The notes beneath the pieces were generated by a model that worked only from the letters and a program-made list of their open reading frames with translations, had not been told where the DNA came from and searched no databases. A program made the position numbers and the translations under genes. A stretch of DNA of 8,493 nt from Deltaproteobacteria bacterium (GTDB lineage: Bacteria; Desulfobacterota; DSM-4660; Desulfatiglandales; B25-G16): assembly GCA_003646875.1 (NCBI GenBank), contig QMLT01000055.1, positions 1 to 8,493 of the forward strand, read 5' to 3'. Positions 1 to 5,361 of this stretch are shown here, piece by piece (position 1 is the stretch's first letter; every line of letters starts with the position of its first letter).

Positions 1-37
1 TTAACATGCAATAGGTTTTTTATTTGAATATTCATAA

Positions 38-113
38 CCCGGTGTTCGCGTCTCGAAAGAGTCTCACAAAGCTGAACGAGTGGGCGGTTACGGGAGTTTT
101 TATGGGTAACGGG
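38..113 (+). promoter_or_regulatory. Possible structured RNA or leader ahead of the DUF3047 gene
   Basis: Several short complementary segments sit together: CCCG (38-41) with CGGG (91-94 or 110-113), GTTC (44-47) with GAAC (74-77), CTC-GAAA-GAG (52-61, a GNRA-type tetraloop) and GTTAC (87-91) with GTAAC (106-110). CACAAAGC at 65-72 directly follows the tetraloop hairpin, which is faintly like the layout of a class I cyclic-di-GMP riboswitch. The stems are short and I cannot match the full consensus. The best promoter for the gene lies downstream of this element, so it would only be in the mRNA if transcription starts further left. Treat it as unassigned. Confidence 0.2.
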
Positions 114-128
114 CTAAAAAGAATTACC

Positions 129-156
129 TTGACATAAGATCCGGAAGGAAATTAAT
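129..156 (+). promoter_or_regulatory. Candidate sigma70-type promoter of the DUF3047 gene
   Basis: A perfect -35 hexamer TTGACA (129-134) is followed after 16 nt by ATTAAT (151-156), a four-of-six match to the -10 box. Transcription would start near 163 and leave a leader of about 17 nt containing the weak purine-rich ribosome site GAGAGAG before the ATG at 180. The -10 is imperfect, so confidence is moderate. Confidence 0.4.
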
Positions 157-179
157 CAATACCATATGAGAGAGACACG

Positions 180-935
180 ATGAAGATGAGAACTCCAACA
201 TTGTTAATTTGTATAATTGCCTCAGGGTTTTTATTGGCCTCTGCAAATTCATCTCGCGGAAATGCTACGACAAAGTTTATTGGATTTAAACAGGGGAAGA
301 AGTCAAATAAAGTACCTGAAGGGTGGGAGATTATCCCCTATTTTCGAACGGCCAAGAACAAGCTGTCTCTGAGTAAGGAGGGAAAGCGGACAATACTCAG
401 GGTGAAGAGTATAGGAAGCGCATCTGGTGTTTTAAAGAGGCTTGAAATTGATGTTAAGAAGTTTCCAGTTCTTGTATGGCGCTGGAAGATAAATAGGGCA
501 GTAGGAATGGCAATTGAAACCCGGAAGGACAGAAACGATGCTGCCGCAAGAATTAGGGTTATTTTTGGGAAGGCGGCACCAAAAACTTTAAAAAGACCGC
601 CAGAGATTTTAAAGTTTTTCAAATCCTTCGGTATTCGGCCAGAAGGCAAAGAGCCACGTGGTTTTAAGATTGATTATATCTGGGGAAACAATCTTCCCGA
701 GGATGATGTTATTGACTATCCAGGCTCAAAGAATCACAAGATGGTGGTTGTTGAAAAGGGAAACAAAAGGGCAAACCGATGGATATGGGAGAAGCGTAAT
801 CTCATTGAAGACTTTCAGAAATCCTTCAGAAGCTCTCCCCCTGCTCTTATAGGGATTGTGGTTCTCACAGATACTGATCAGACTAATGAAGGAGTTATAG
901 CTCATTACAGCAGCATTATTATGATGGGTAAGTAG
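180..935 (+). CDS. Secreted DUF3047 family protein
   Basis: A 251-residue protein with an N-terminal signal peptide (basic MKMR, hydrophobic core about 7-20, likely cleavage after the ASA at 20-22), so it probably works in the periplasm. The rest matches the DUF3047 pattern as I know it: LVWRWKI (98-104), a DRNDAAARIRVIF segment (117-129), DYIWGN (165-170), the WIWEKRN helix start (201-207) and the C-terminal GIVVLTDTDQT strand (225-235). The family has no established biochemical function; the alternating Trp-rich strands suggest a beta-rich carbohydrate-binding-like fold, which is inference. It is a single-gene unit with its own promoter and terminator. ATG codons at 180 and 186 are both possible starts; neither has a strong Shine-Dalgarno. 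Length is normal for the family and the gene looks intact. Confidence 0.85.
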   Translation: MKMRTPTLLICIIASGFLLASANSSRGNATTKFIGFKQGKKSNKVPEGWEIIPYFRTAKNKLSLSKEGKRTILRVKSIGSASGVLKRLEIDVKKFPVLVWRWKINRAVGMAIETRKDRNDAAARIRVIFGKAAPKTLKRPPEILKFFKSFGIRPEGKEPRGFKIDYIWGNNLPEDDVIDYPGSKNHKMVVVEKGNKRANRWIWEKRNLIEDFQKSFRSSPPALIGIVVLTDTDQTNEGVIAHYSSIIMMGK

Positions 936-949
936 CTTTTCCATGCATT

Positions 950-991
950 TTAGCAATTAAGCGTGATCACATAATGCCTTGCTAATTTTTT
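950..991 (+). terminator. Intrinsic terminator after the DUF3047 gene
   Basis: TTAGCAA (950-956) pairs with TTGCTAA (979-985) and is followed at once by six T residues (986-991). The loop contains the perfect palindrome GTGATCAC (963-970), which can extend the structure. It lies 15 nt after the stop codon, as expected for a rho-independent terminator. Confidence 0.7.
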
Positions 992-995
992 CTTC

Positions 996-1076
996 CTTTA
1001 TTAACAATCGCTTAAGGTAACAATTAATGCAAAATGGTCAAAAATTATTAAGCGATTAGACTTTATTAACCATTTT
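996..1076. repeat. Interlocked direct and inverted repeats in the spacer before csp
   Basis: CTTTATTAAC occurs twice exactly (996-1005 and 1061-1070). AATCGCTTAA (1006-1015) is perfectly inverted at 1048-1057, and AAAATGGT (1031-1038) is perfectly inverted at 1069-1076. The two inverted pairs are interleaved in the order A-B-A'-B', which would be a pseudoknot arrangement in RNA or a set of protein sites in DNA. No open reading frame covers the region. It lies 33 nt upstream of the csp -35 box, so a regulatory role is possible but unproven. Confidence 0.5.
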
Positions 1077-1109
1077 CACAGCAGGTGCAGCAAAAATACT
1101 CCTTTTCGC

Positions 1110-1139
1110 TTGACATATAAATAAATTATGCATTATGGT
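1110..1139 (+). promoter_or_regulatory. Candidate promoter of the cold-shock gene
   Basis: A perfect TTGACA (1110-1115) is followed after 18 nt by TATGGT (1134-1139); an alternative -10, CATTAT (1131-1136), has a 15-nt spacer. Transcription would begin near 1146 and give a leader of about 120 nt, unusually long for a bacterial mRNA but typical of cspA-type genes. Confidence 0.5.
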
Positions 1140-1151
1140 TTTTTTATCCTA

Positions 1152-1262
1152 ATGGCCCGGCTCTATTTGCGGGTTGGCTTTGCTCTGAAGGATAGTTTCC
1201 TTTGCCAGAGTGGCGACCTGAGGTTTGGGACCATGGAAGAAAGTTATTTGAAAGGAGGTTAG
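1152..1262 (+). CDS. Possible leader ORF inside the csp 5' untranslated region
   Basis: An open frame of 36 codons starts at ATG 1152 and ends at TAG 1260-1262, just before the csp start at 1267. The first ATG has no ribosome site. An in-frame internal ATG at 1233 does: GAGG (1220-1223) lies 9 nt upstream, giving the nine-residue peptide MEESYLKGG. Its last two codons, GGA GGT, are part of the Shine-Dalgarno of csp, so ribosomes finishing this peptide would sit on the csp initiation site. This is a plausible device for translational coupling or occlusion, but translation is unproven and the frame may simply be open by chance. Confidence 0.3.
   Translation: MARLYLRVGFALKDSFLCQSGDLRFGTMEESYLKGG
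1172..1218 (+). promoter_or_regulatory. Stem-loop in the csp leader
   Basis: Three nested helices can form: GGTTG (1172-1176) with CGACC (1214-1218, one G-U pair), CTCTG (1183-1187) with CAGAG (1206-1210), and AAGGA (1188-1192) with TCCTT (1198-1202) around a short loop. A competing CCCG (1156-1159) with CGGG (1170-1173) stem overlaps the base of the outer helix, so two alternative folds exist. Long, refolding leaders that control translation with temperature are known for cspA of Escherichia coli; that this leader does the same is an inference. Confidence 0.5.
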
Positions 1263-1266
1263 CGCT

Positions 1267-1467
1267 ATGGCAGAAGGAACGGTAAAGTGGTTTAGTGATA
1301 AGAAGGGATTTGGCTTCATCGAGCAGGAAGACGGCAATGACTTATTCGTACACTATTCCTCAATCGACTCATCTGGATTCAAGACACTCGCTGAAGGTGA
1401 GCGAGTGAGCTTTGAGGTGGAAGAGACAGACCGAGGACCTAAGGCCAAGAACGTCAAAAGGCTTTAG
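1267..1467 (+). CDS. Cold-shock domain protein (CspA family)
   Basis: A 66-residue single cold-shock domain, the usual size for this family. It carries the RNP1 motif KGFGFI (13-18) and the RNP2 region LFVHYSSI (26-33), plus the conserved opening GTVKWF (4-9) and the closing GPKAKNV stretch. Such proteins bind single-stranded RNA and DNA through aromatic residues of the OB-fold and act as RNA chaperones in the cytoplasm, in cold shock or general growth. AAAGGAGGT (1251-1259) is a near-perfect ribosome site 7 nt before the ATG. The gene is monocistronic, with its own promoter, long structured leader and terminator hairpin. Whether it is cold-inducible cannot be read from the sequence, and I do not assign a specific csp letter. 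Confidence 0.95.
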   Translation: MAEGTVKWFSDKKGFGFIEQEDGNDLFVHYSSIDSSGFKTLAEGERVSFEVEETDRGPKAKNVKRL

Positions 1468-1482
1468 TTTACTAAACTGCGG

Positions 1483-1526
1483 TTATAAGGGGAATCATGT
1501 TGAGATACAACATGATTCCCTTATAA
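1483..1526 (+). terminator. Strong hairpin after csp, probable terminator
   Basis: A 20-nt arm at 1483-1502 is complementary to 1508-1526 around a five-base loop (AGATA), with one unpaired G as the only irregularity. It lies 15 nt after the csp stop codon. No clean T tract follows (ATTTAG), so it may terminate inefficiently, or mainly stabilise the 3' end of the mRNA. Confidence 0.6.
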
Positions 1527-1586
1527 TTTAGCAACCCAATCAGTAAGGTTTTTGTCCTCTCTGCCCATAAGAGGAAGCCTGTCATT

Positions 1587-1712
1587 TTAAAATCTTCTTT
1601 TTAGGAGAAATCCTTTTTCTTGTAATTCCTTAACGATCTTGTTTCCATGCTCGGATTGTATCAGCTCAAGAAATAGGGGTTGCTTCTTTGGATACCGATG
1701 GCTACTGACCAA
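1587..1712 (-). pseudogene. Relic of a gene 3' end, possibly a solute-binding protein
   Basis: Reading leftward, 41 open codons end at TAA (1587-1589) and are preceded by an in-frame TGA (1713-1715). The peptide looks like real protein and includes QPLFLELIQSEHGNKIVKEL. A hydrophobic strand followed by a helix with the S-E-x-G-x-K-I pattern is typical of the C-terminus of periplasmic solute-binding proteins (compare the common SPEGQKIV motif). The open frame stops 4 nt short of the palindromic repeat at 1716, as if the repeat or the recombination around it removed the rest of the gene. The family assignment is weak. Confidence 0.3.
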
Positions 1713-1715
1713 TCA

Positions 1716-1794
1716 GATTCCTGCTTTCGTCTGCCTTTCCAGGCACCTGTCTGCGTGCGGACACGCACGGTCAGGCAGCAGACAGACAGGAATC
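1716..1794. repeat. Nested palindromic intergenic repeat (REP/MITE-like)
   Basis: The outer arms GATTCCTG (1716-1723) and CAGGAATC (1787-1794) are perfectly inverted. Inside are CCTGTCTG (1746-1753) with CAGACAGG (1783-1790), CGTGCG-GACA-CGCACG (1754-1769) and a small TGCCT-TTCC-AGGCA hairpin (1732-1745). The outer motif resembles the widespread GATTCC(T/C)GCTTTCG-type intergenic palindromes of many bacterial genomes, here with a second GC-rich palindrome inside. There is no transposase. The GC-rich core contrasts with the AT-rich surroundings, which supports origin as a dispersed repeat. Confidence 0.6.
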
Positions 1795-1969
1795 CATAAG
1801 GTGTTGCCCCTAAATATTGAGCTATTACCTCTATCATCAATTTACATATTCACCAGAACGCAAGAATGTCCACAATGTTATAGGTAACTATAGGTGAGGG
1901 ATTTACAATACCTTTAAATTCCGTTTCTTAAATAGAGAAGGAGGATCTTTAAGAAAATAGGAACAGAAA

Positions 1970-2026
1970 ATGGACAGCCTGTGGAATATGTGTATGGAAC
2001 ATTACTGTTTATGGGAGGCCGCTTAA
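1970..2026 (+). CDS. Possible micro-ORF upstream of the 2049 gene
   Basis: ATG 1970 opens a frame for the 18-residue peptide MDSLWNMCMEHYCLWEAA, ending at TAA 2024-2026. AGGA (1959-1962) lies 7 nt upstream, and the next gene starts 22 nt after the stop with its own strong ribosome site. The peptide is rich in Trp, Cys, His and Met, which could suit metal binding or an attenuator-type leader peptide. A frame this short can be open by chance, so this is only a candidate. Confidence 0.25.
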   Translation: MDSLWNMCMEHYCLWEAA

Positions 2027-2048
2027 CCTTGAAAAGGAGGTTACCAGT

Positions 2049-2288
2049 ATGGAAGGAAGCCAGGATACTTACAAAAGGGAATATAGAAAAGTTACTATTA
2101 GAACGATAGATGGAACCACGATATTAGGAAAAGTAAATATCGGTATAAAGGATAGAGTATCTGAGGTATTCACTAAAACAGACAATCCGTTTATTGTGTT
2201 ATTTGATGTGGAACATAAAGATATTTCAGGGAAGGTTCTCTTTGTTAACAAAAACAATATTGTGTGGGTTGAGCCAGAAGATCAGTGA
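2049..2288 (+). CDS. Small conserved-looking protein of unknown function
   Basis: A 79-residue soluble protein with no signal peptide or membrane segment. AAGGAGG (2034-2040) lies 8 nt before the ATG, so it is very likely translated. Predicted strands alternate along its length: a charged N-terminus (1-13), strand VTIRTIDGTTILGKVNI (15-31), a linker containing RVSEVFTKTDNPFIVLFDV (36-54), and a C-terminal hairpin GKVLFVNKNNIVWVEPED (61-78). The rhythm of gene-product-modification strand, exposed loop and closing I-V-W-V-E-P strand resembles small SH3-like or Sm-like barrels such as the DUF6812 group, but I cannot assign a family firmly. It precedes the fructose-bisphosphatase gene by 128 nt, with a separate promoter between them, so no functional link is implied. 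Confidence 0.7.
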   Translation: MEGSQDTYKREYRKVTIRTIDGTTILGKVNIGIKDRVSEVFTKTDNPFIVLFDVEHKDISGKVLFVNKNNIVWVEPEDQ

Positions 2289-2355
2289 TTAATTTTAACG
2301 GATTCTATGTTCTCTATAAGGCGTCACTGTGTTTGAGATATTTATAGAATGATTT

Positions 2356-2384
2356 TTGAATAATACCCTGTAAAATATTATACA
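2356..2384 (+). promoter_or_regulatory. Candidate promoter of the fructose-bisphosphatase gene
   Basis: TTGAAT (2356-2361) and TATACA (2379-2384) are separated by an ideal 17 nt and each match four of six consensus positions. The start point would be near 2391, about 26 nt before the ATG at 2417. This fits a leader just long enough to carry the AAAGGGG ribosome site, and argues against the ATG at 2402. Confidence 0.4.
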
Positions 2385-2416
2385 TAAAAACATATCTTAT
2401 CATGAAAGGGGAAAAC

Positions 2417-3397
2417 ATGCATTTTGAAGAGTCCTTCATGAACTTTATACTTCATCATCAGGAGAGGCATGATCGCACCTATCATTTCTTGATTTTGATG
2501 GATGCTTTAATCAGTGCGGCTAAGCATATCCAATACTATTACCTGACGGGTGCCTTAAAAGGGAATTTGGGATTGGCTGGCGAAGTAAATGTGCAAGGCG
2601 AGGATGTTATGCGCATGGATCAGATTGCCCATGAGATTACCATTCATTATTTGAGGAGTTCCGGAAGAGTAATACATGCAGTCAGTGAAGAAGCGGAAGA
2701 AATCATTGAGATGGACACTAAAGGCGGGCGCTATTTTGTGTATTTCGATCCCCTTGATGGATCATCAAATGTATCTCATGGACTGCCGGTCGGTTTTTTA
2801 TTTGGCATTGCCAAGCGAAACCTGGATGGACCTGAGGATGGTCATTTGCGAGCCGGAAAAGAATATAGAGCGGCCGGTATGTTTGTAATTCCCACAGGCA
2901 CGTTCACCATTGCACTGCTGGACTCTGGCGCCTGGCGATTTCACATCGATGAGACCATGAGCTTTGTCAAACCCCTTCGCGTGATGCTTCCGGAGAATAG
3001 CAAGACCTGGGAGCTGTCATTTAATGAGGCAAATCGATACACTTTTTCTAAGAGGGTGCAAGCCTGGATTGCAGAAAAGGAAAGAAAATACGCCTTCAGA
3101 TACCTTGGAGCACTGGCTGGAGATTTCCACAGGATTCTTTCCAATGGCGGTATGTTTTTGTATCCTGCCATTGTTAATCATCCAAAGCCTGAAAAGAACC
3201 GCCCGCATGGGAAATTGCGCCTTATGTATGAGGCAGCCGTCGTGGCATTCATGTGCCGTGAGGCCGGTGGTGATGCTGTTGATGAAATTGGTACCCCAAT
3301 TCTCGAAATTCAACCAGAGAACCAGCACCAACGCACAGCCCTCTATGTGGGTTCTAAGCCACTTGTGGACGAAATCGCTCAGATCCTGCAAACCTAG
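2417..3397 (+). CDS. fbp: Fructose-1,6-bisphosphatase class 1
   Basis: Cytoplasmic enzyme that removes the 1-phosphate of fructose 1,6-bisphosphate, in gluconeogenesis or the Calvin cycle. Counting from ATG 2417 the protein has 326 residues, normal for class I bacterial enzymes. Diagnostic features are the metal-binding acidic pair in AVSEEAEE (near 88-95), the signature DPLDGSSN (about 111-118), the RYLG...DFHR...GGMFLYP block (about 228-250) and GKLRLMYEA (265-273), which holds the sugar-phosphate-binding Lys and Arg and a metal-binding Glu. All key residues are present. The frame also opens at ATG 2402, but that codon has no ribosome site, whereas AAAGGGG (2405-2411) sits 5 nt before ATG 2417. 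No Calvin-cycle or glycolytic genes lie nearby, so gluconeogenesis is the simplest role. Confidence 0.95.
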   Translation: MHFEESFMNFILHHQERHDRTYHFLILMDALISAAKHIQYYYLTGALKGNLGLAGEVNVQGEDVMRMDQIAHEITIHYLRSSGRVIHAVSEEAEEIIEMDTKGGRYFVYFDPLDGSSNVSHGLPVGFLFGIAKRNLDGPEDGHLRAGKEYRAAGMFVIPTGTFTIALLDSGAWRFHIDETMSFVKPLRVMLPENSKTWELSFNEANRYTFSKRVQAWIAEKERKYAFRYLGALAGDFHRILSNGGMFLYPAIVNHPKPEKNRPHGKLRLMYEAAVVAFMCREAGGDAVDEIGTPILEIQPENQHQRTALYVGSKPLVDEIAQILQT

Positions 3398-3602
3398 GAT
3401 AAACATAGGATTTAAATGATATGGCGCATTTTTAAACTGCTGCCCCACCTTATTGAAGAGTTACATAAATGGCGCACTTGATGAAGTTCCGAATTTCCCT
3501 GATGACCTGGTTCTCAAGAAACAGATACTGTGAAAGGATTTTGAAAATGCAAAGGTTACATGGGATTACTTAAAAAAGGAAAGTAAAGAGGAGAAAAATA
3601 AA

Positions 3603-3998
3603 ATGAAAGGGATTTTTATCCGATGGTTGATACTGACAGCTGCGATTATGTTTACTTCATACGTAATAGATGGGATACAGGTAAAGGGTTTCTTTACTGC
3701 GCTATTCGCGGCAGCCATCCTGGGCATCTTGAATGCCTTTTTTCGTCCTATCTTAATTATTTTGACGCTCCCCATCAATATCCTCAGTCTTGGTCTTTTT
3801 ACCTTTATCATAAATGCCATGTTGCTCAAGATGGCCTCGGGGGTTATATCAGGATTTGAGGTATATGGTTTTTGGTCGGCTGTTTTTGGGTCCCTGCTTA
3901 TCAGTGTGGTAAGCTGGGCTTTAAGTTCTTTTATTAATAAACAGGGCAGGGTGGAATATATTGATTTGAAAAAGAAAGATGGAAACAGGTGGGAGTGA
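3603..3998 (+). CDS. Small four-helix membrane protein, YvlD / phage-holin-4 family
   Basis: A 131-residue inner-membrane protein with four hydrophobic helices (about 4-24, 30-54, 57-80 and 88-112) and a short basic cytoplasmic tail. The strongly conserved centre LGILNAFFRPILIILTLPIN (40-59) and the following LSLGLFTFIINAML stretch mark it as the phage_holin_4 superfamily III group that includes Bacillus YvlD. Despite the name, these chromosomal proteins are not known lysis holins; function is unknown, and in Bacillus they are tied to envelope stress. AGAGGAG (3587-3593) lies 9 nt before the ATG. No phage lysin or other prophage gene is nearby, so a resident envelope role is more likely than a phage one. 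Confidence 0.85.
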   Translation: MKGIFIRWLILTAAIMFTSYVIDGIQVKGFFTALFAAAILGILNAFFRPILIILTLPINILSLGLFTFIINAMLLKMASGVISGFEVYGFWSAVFGSLLISVVSWALSSFINKQGRVEYIDLKKKDGNRWE

Positions 3999-4003
3999 TT
4001 AGG

Positions 4004-4162
4004 CTGATCGTCCAGGTCATTTGCTGAGGTATTATTGAGGGTCTCAGGGTTTTTATCGAATAATACCAGATCCGCCCCTTGAGCGGCAAGAATAAGAGCG
4101 CTGGCTCTAACAATGCCCTGTCCAGTTCCAGTAAACAATGCTATGTGACCATTAAGAAGCAT
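4004..4162 (-). pseudogene. 5' fragment of a short-chain dehydrogenase/reductase gene
   Basis: Reading leftward from ATG 4160-4162, the first 53 codons encode a typical SDR N-terminus: a first beta strand GHIALFTG, the dinucleotide-binding glycine motif as TGTGQGIV (canonical TGxxxGIG, the last Gly replaced by Val), a helix RASALILAAQGA and the second strand LVLFDKNPETL. Similarity is lost after about residue 53, 6 nt from the stop of the convergent holin-like gene. Beyond that, the open frame runs antisense through that gene as nonsense. The catalytic Ser-Tyr-Lys part is missing. No Shine-Dalgarno precedes the ATG. This is a truncated, decaying gene. Confidence 0.7.
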
Positions 4163-4252
4163 AGCGCTTTGATATTATTAAATTTTGGAGACCGGGGTCA
4201 AACTAAATGTAAGAGGTGTAATAAGGACTGATAATCTTGAATTTTTAGGAGG

Positions 4253-5341
4253 CTAATCACGTTGGAGAAGAAACTGTCTGAGACCGTTGTGGTGGATGAA
4301 GGACTTAACAAGGGTGAATGGGGCAAGCAAGGAAAGGACCTCCCGATTATGGCGCATGTGAAAGGGAAGGTCCAGATGGGGCTGGGGACGTAGCTCGAGC
4401 CGGAAGCCTTCCCCTATGACAAAGGAGTTTACCGCTCTCTGGGTCTCCTGCTCGCCCAGAGAGATTACCATAAGTAGGCCGCTTGGCCTTAGCATTTTGA
4501 TACACAGTTCCACAAGCCTGCTCACCTCATTGTCTTCGATGTGATCGATTAGGTCCCACAGCAAGATTCCGTTGAAGCTTTGGGGTGGATAGTCCAGATG
4601 TTGCCAGGGATTGCTGATGGAAATATTCTTGCGTCGCTTTCGGTCGAGTTGGAGGTACATATCGCAGACATAGAGCCTCATCACGTGCTGAGCTAAGAAG
4701 TTTATGTTTTCAGAGCAGACTGGCCCTATGTCCAGCACTTGCCCCTTTTGCTGTCGTTCAAGGCCATCGATGAACAGTCGAATGACATTACTGGTGTGTG
4801 TAACTGGATCGGACTTAAGAGAGCTCTCTTCTCCGAGCAGGTGAGTGGAGATGGCCGAGGATTCTGTCTCGTTAAGCAGGGTGATGGCTTCCTTTTCCGA
4901 GCCGTACGCCTCCTGTTCAGGTATCTTGTAAGTGGGTAGAGTTTCTTTCTGTGGCTCATGCTCTAACTCTATGGATGCCTTGAGGGAAGCGCCATCCTCT
5001 ATTGAAATTCGTTTGGCTTTGATCTGGCCAATGAAATTAGCCTCCCTGGTGATCTCCACGTTGGAAATGGCCTTGATATTGCCGATCAGATGTCCCCTGA
5101 TGCTCACGTTTTGGGCGTAGATCTCGGCCTCCACCTGCCCCCTGGGAGCGACGGTAAGATGGGAGTTCTCCAGTTTGATGCTGCCCTTTACAGGGCCATT
5201 GATGATCAGATCTTTTTTGCCCCGGATAATGCCTTCAAAGGACACTTGCTCACCAATGATGGTCTTTTCCCCTATTGAGACGAACGAGTTGATATTTTTC
5301 ACGCTCTTAGTTTTTCTAAGCATGGAAAGGCCTTTTACCAT
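4253..5341 (-). CDS. Bactofilin domain fused to a methyltransferase-like domain
   Basis: A 362-residue cytoplasmic protein. Residues about 24-126 are a bactofilin domain (polymer-forming cytoskeletal family, DUF583): repeated short strands of a right-handed beta helix, with turns such as IIGEQVSFEG, LIINGPVKGSI, ANFIGQIKA and SIEDGASLKASI. A Glu/Ser-rich linker (127-182) follows. Residues 184-362 look like a class I Rossmann methyltransferase: strand VLDIGP (202-207), an acidic second strand LYVCDMYL (223-230), ILLWDLIDHI (259-268) as motif IV, and MLRPSGLLMVISLG (283-296). Motif I reads DIGPVCSEN rather than the usual GxGxG, so SAM binding may be altered or lost. It ends with GLRQFLLQRD, usual for such enzymes. 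It is the third gene of a leftward operon, 20 nt after the membrane gene. GAAAGGG lies 9 nt before ATG 5341; the ATG at residue 7 is an alternative. Confidence 0.85.
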   Translation of the reverse strand: MVKGLSMLRKTKSVKNINSFVSIGEKTIIGEQVSFEGIIRGKKDLIINGPVKGSIKLENSHLTVAPRGQVEAEIYAQNVSIRGHLIGNIKAISNVEITREANFIGQIKAKRISIEDGASLKASIELEHEPQKETLPTYKIPEQEAYGSEKEAITLLNETESSAISTHLLGEESSLKSDPVTHTSNVIRLFIDGLERQQKGQVLDIGPVCSENINFLAQHVMRLYVCDMYLQLDRKRRKNISISNPWQHLDYPPQSFNGILLWDLIDHIEDNEVSRLVELCIKMLRPSGLLMVISLGEQETQRAVNSFVIGEGFRLELRPQPHLDLPFHMRHNREVLSLLAPFTLVKSFIHHNGLRQFLLQRD

Positions 5342-5361
5342 ATTCTAAATCCCTTTCAACC

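Larger units (their letters stand above)
1468..2048. other. Gene-poor scar region
   Basis: These 580 bp hold the csp terminator hairpin, a minus-strand coding relic (1587-1712), a nested palindromic repeat (1716-1794), a perfect but orphan Shine-Dalgarno AAGGAGG (1938-1944) with no usable start codon after it, and a possible micro-ORF (1970-2026). An open frame across 1639-1887 on the + strand runs through the palindrome, has no ribosome site and looks like chance. The pattern is that of a stretch degraded after loss or insertion of DNA. Confidence 0.5.

Noticed and set aside
1716..1794. CRISPR repeat or array
   Set aside because: There is only one copy of the palindromic unit, with no regularly spaced repeats.
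1639..1887. An 82-codon + strand frame in the scar region
   Set aside because: It has no Shine-Dalgarno, runs straight through the palindromic repeat and shows no protein-like pattern.
2303..2349. ATTCTAT/ATAGAAT inverted repeat after the 2049 gene as a terminator
   Set aside because: A 7-bp AT-only stem with a 33-nt loop and no proper T tract is too weak to call.
3017..3448. A 143-codon minus-strand frame across the end of fbp
   Set aside because: It is a shadow of the fructose-bisphosphatase gene, which has all family motifs.
3420..3602. Protein-like + strand frame running into the holin-like gene, interrupted by TGA at 3528-3530
   Set aside because: It has no start with a ribosome site and no recognisable family; there is nothing to support selenocysteine or readthrough, so it is at most a relic.
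3603..3998. Holin family membership as a sign of a prophage
   Set aside because: No lysin, structural, integrase or att-like sequence is nearby, and this holin-4 group is common in ordinary chromosomes.
4262..4393. A + strand ORF starting at TTG with a perfect AGGAGG 9 nt upstream
   Set aside because: It is only 43 codons and lies antisense to the end of the bactofilin-methyltransferase gene, whose C-terminus (GLRQFLLQRD) fits its family; the ribosome site is likely coincidental.
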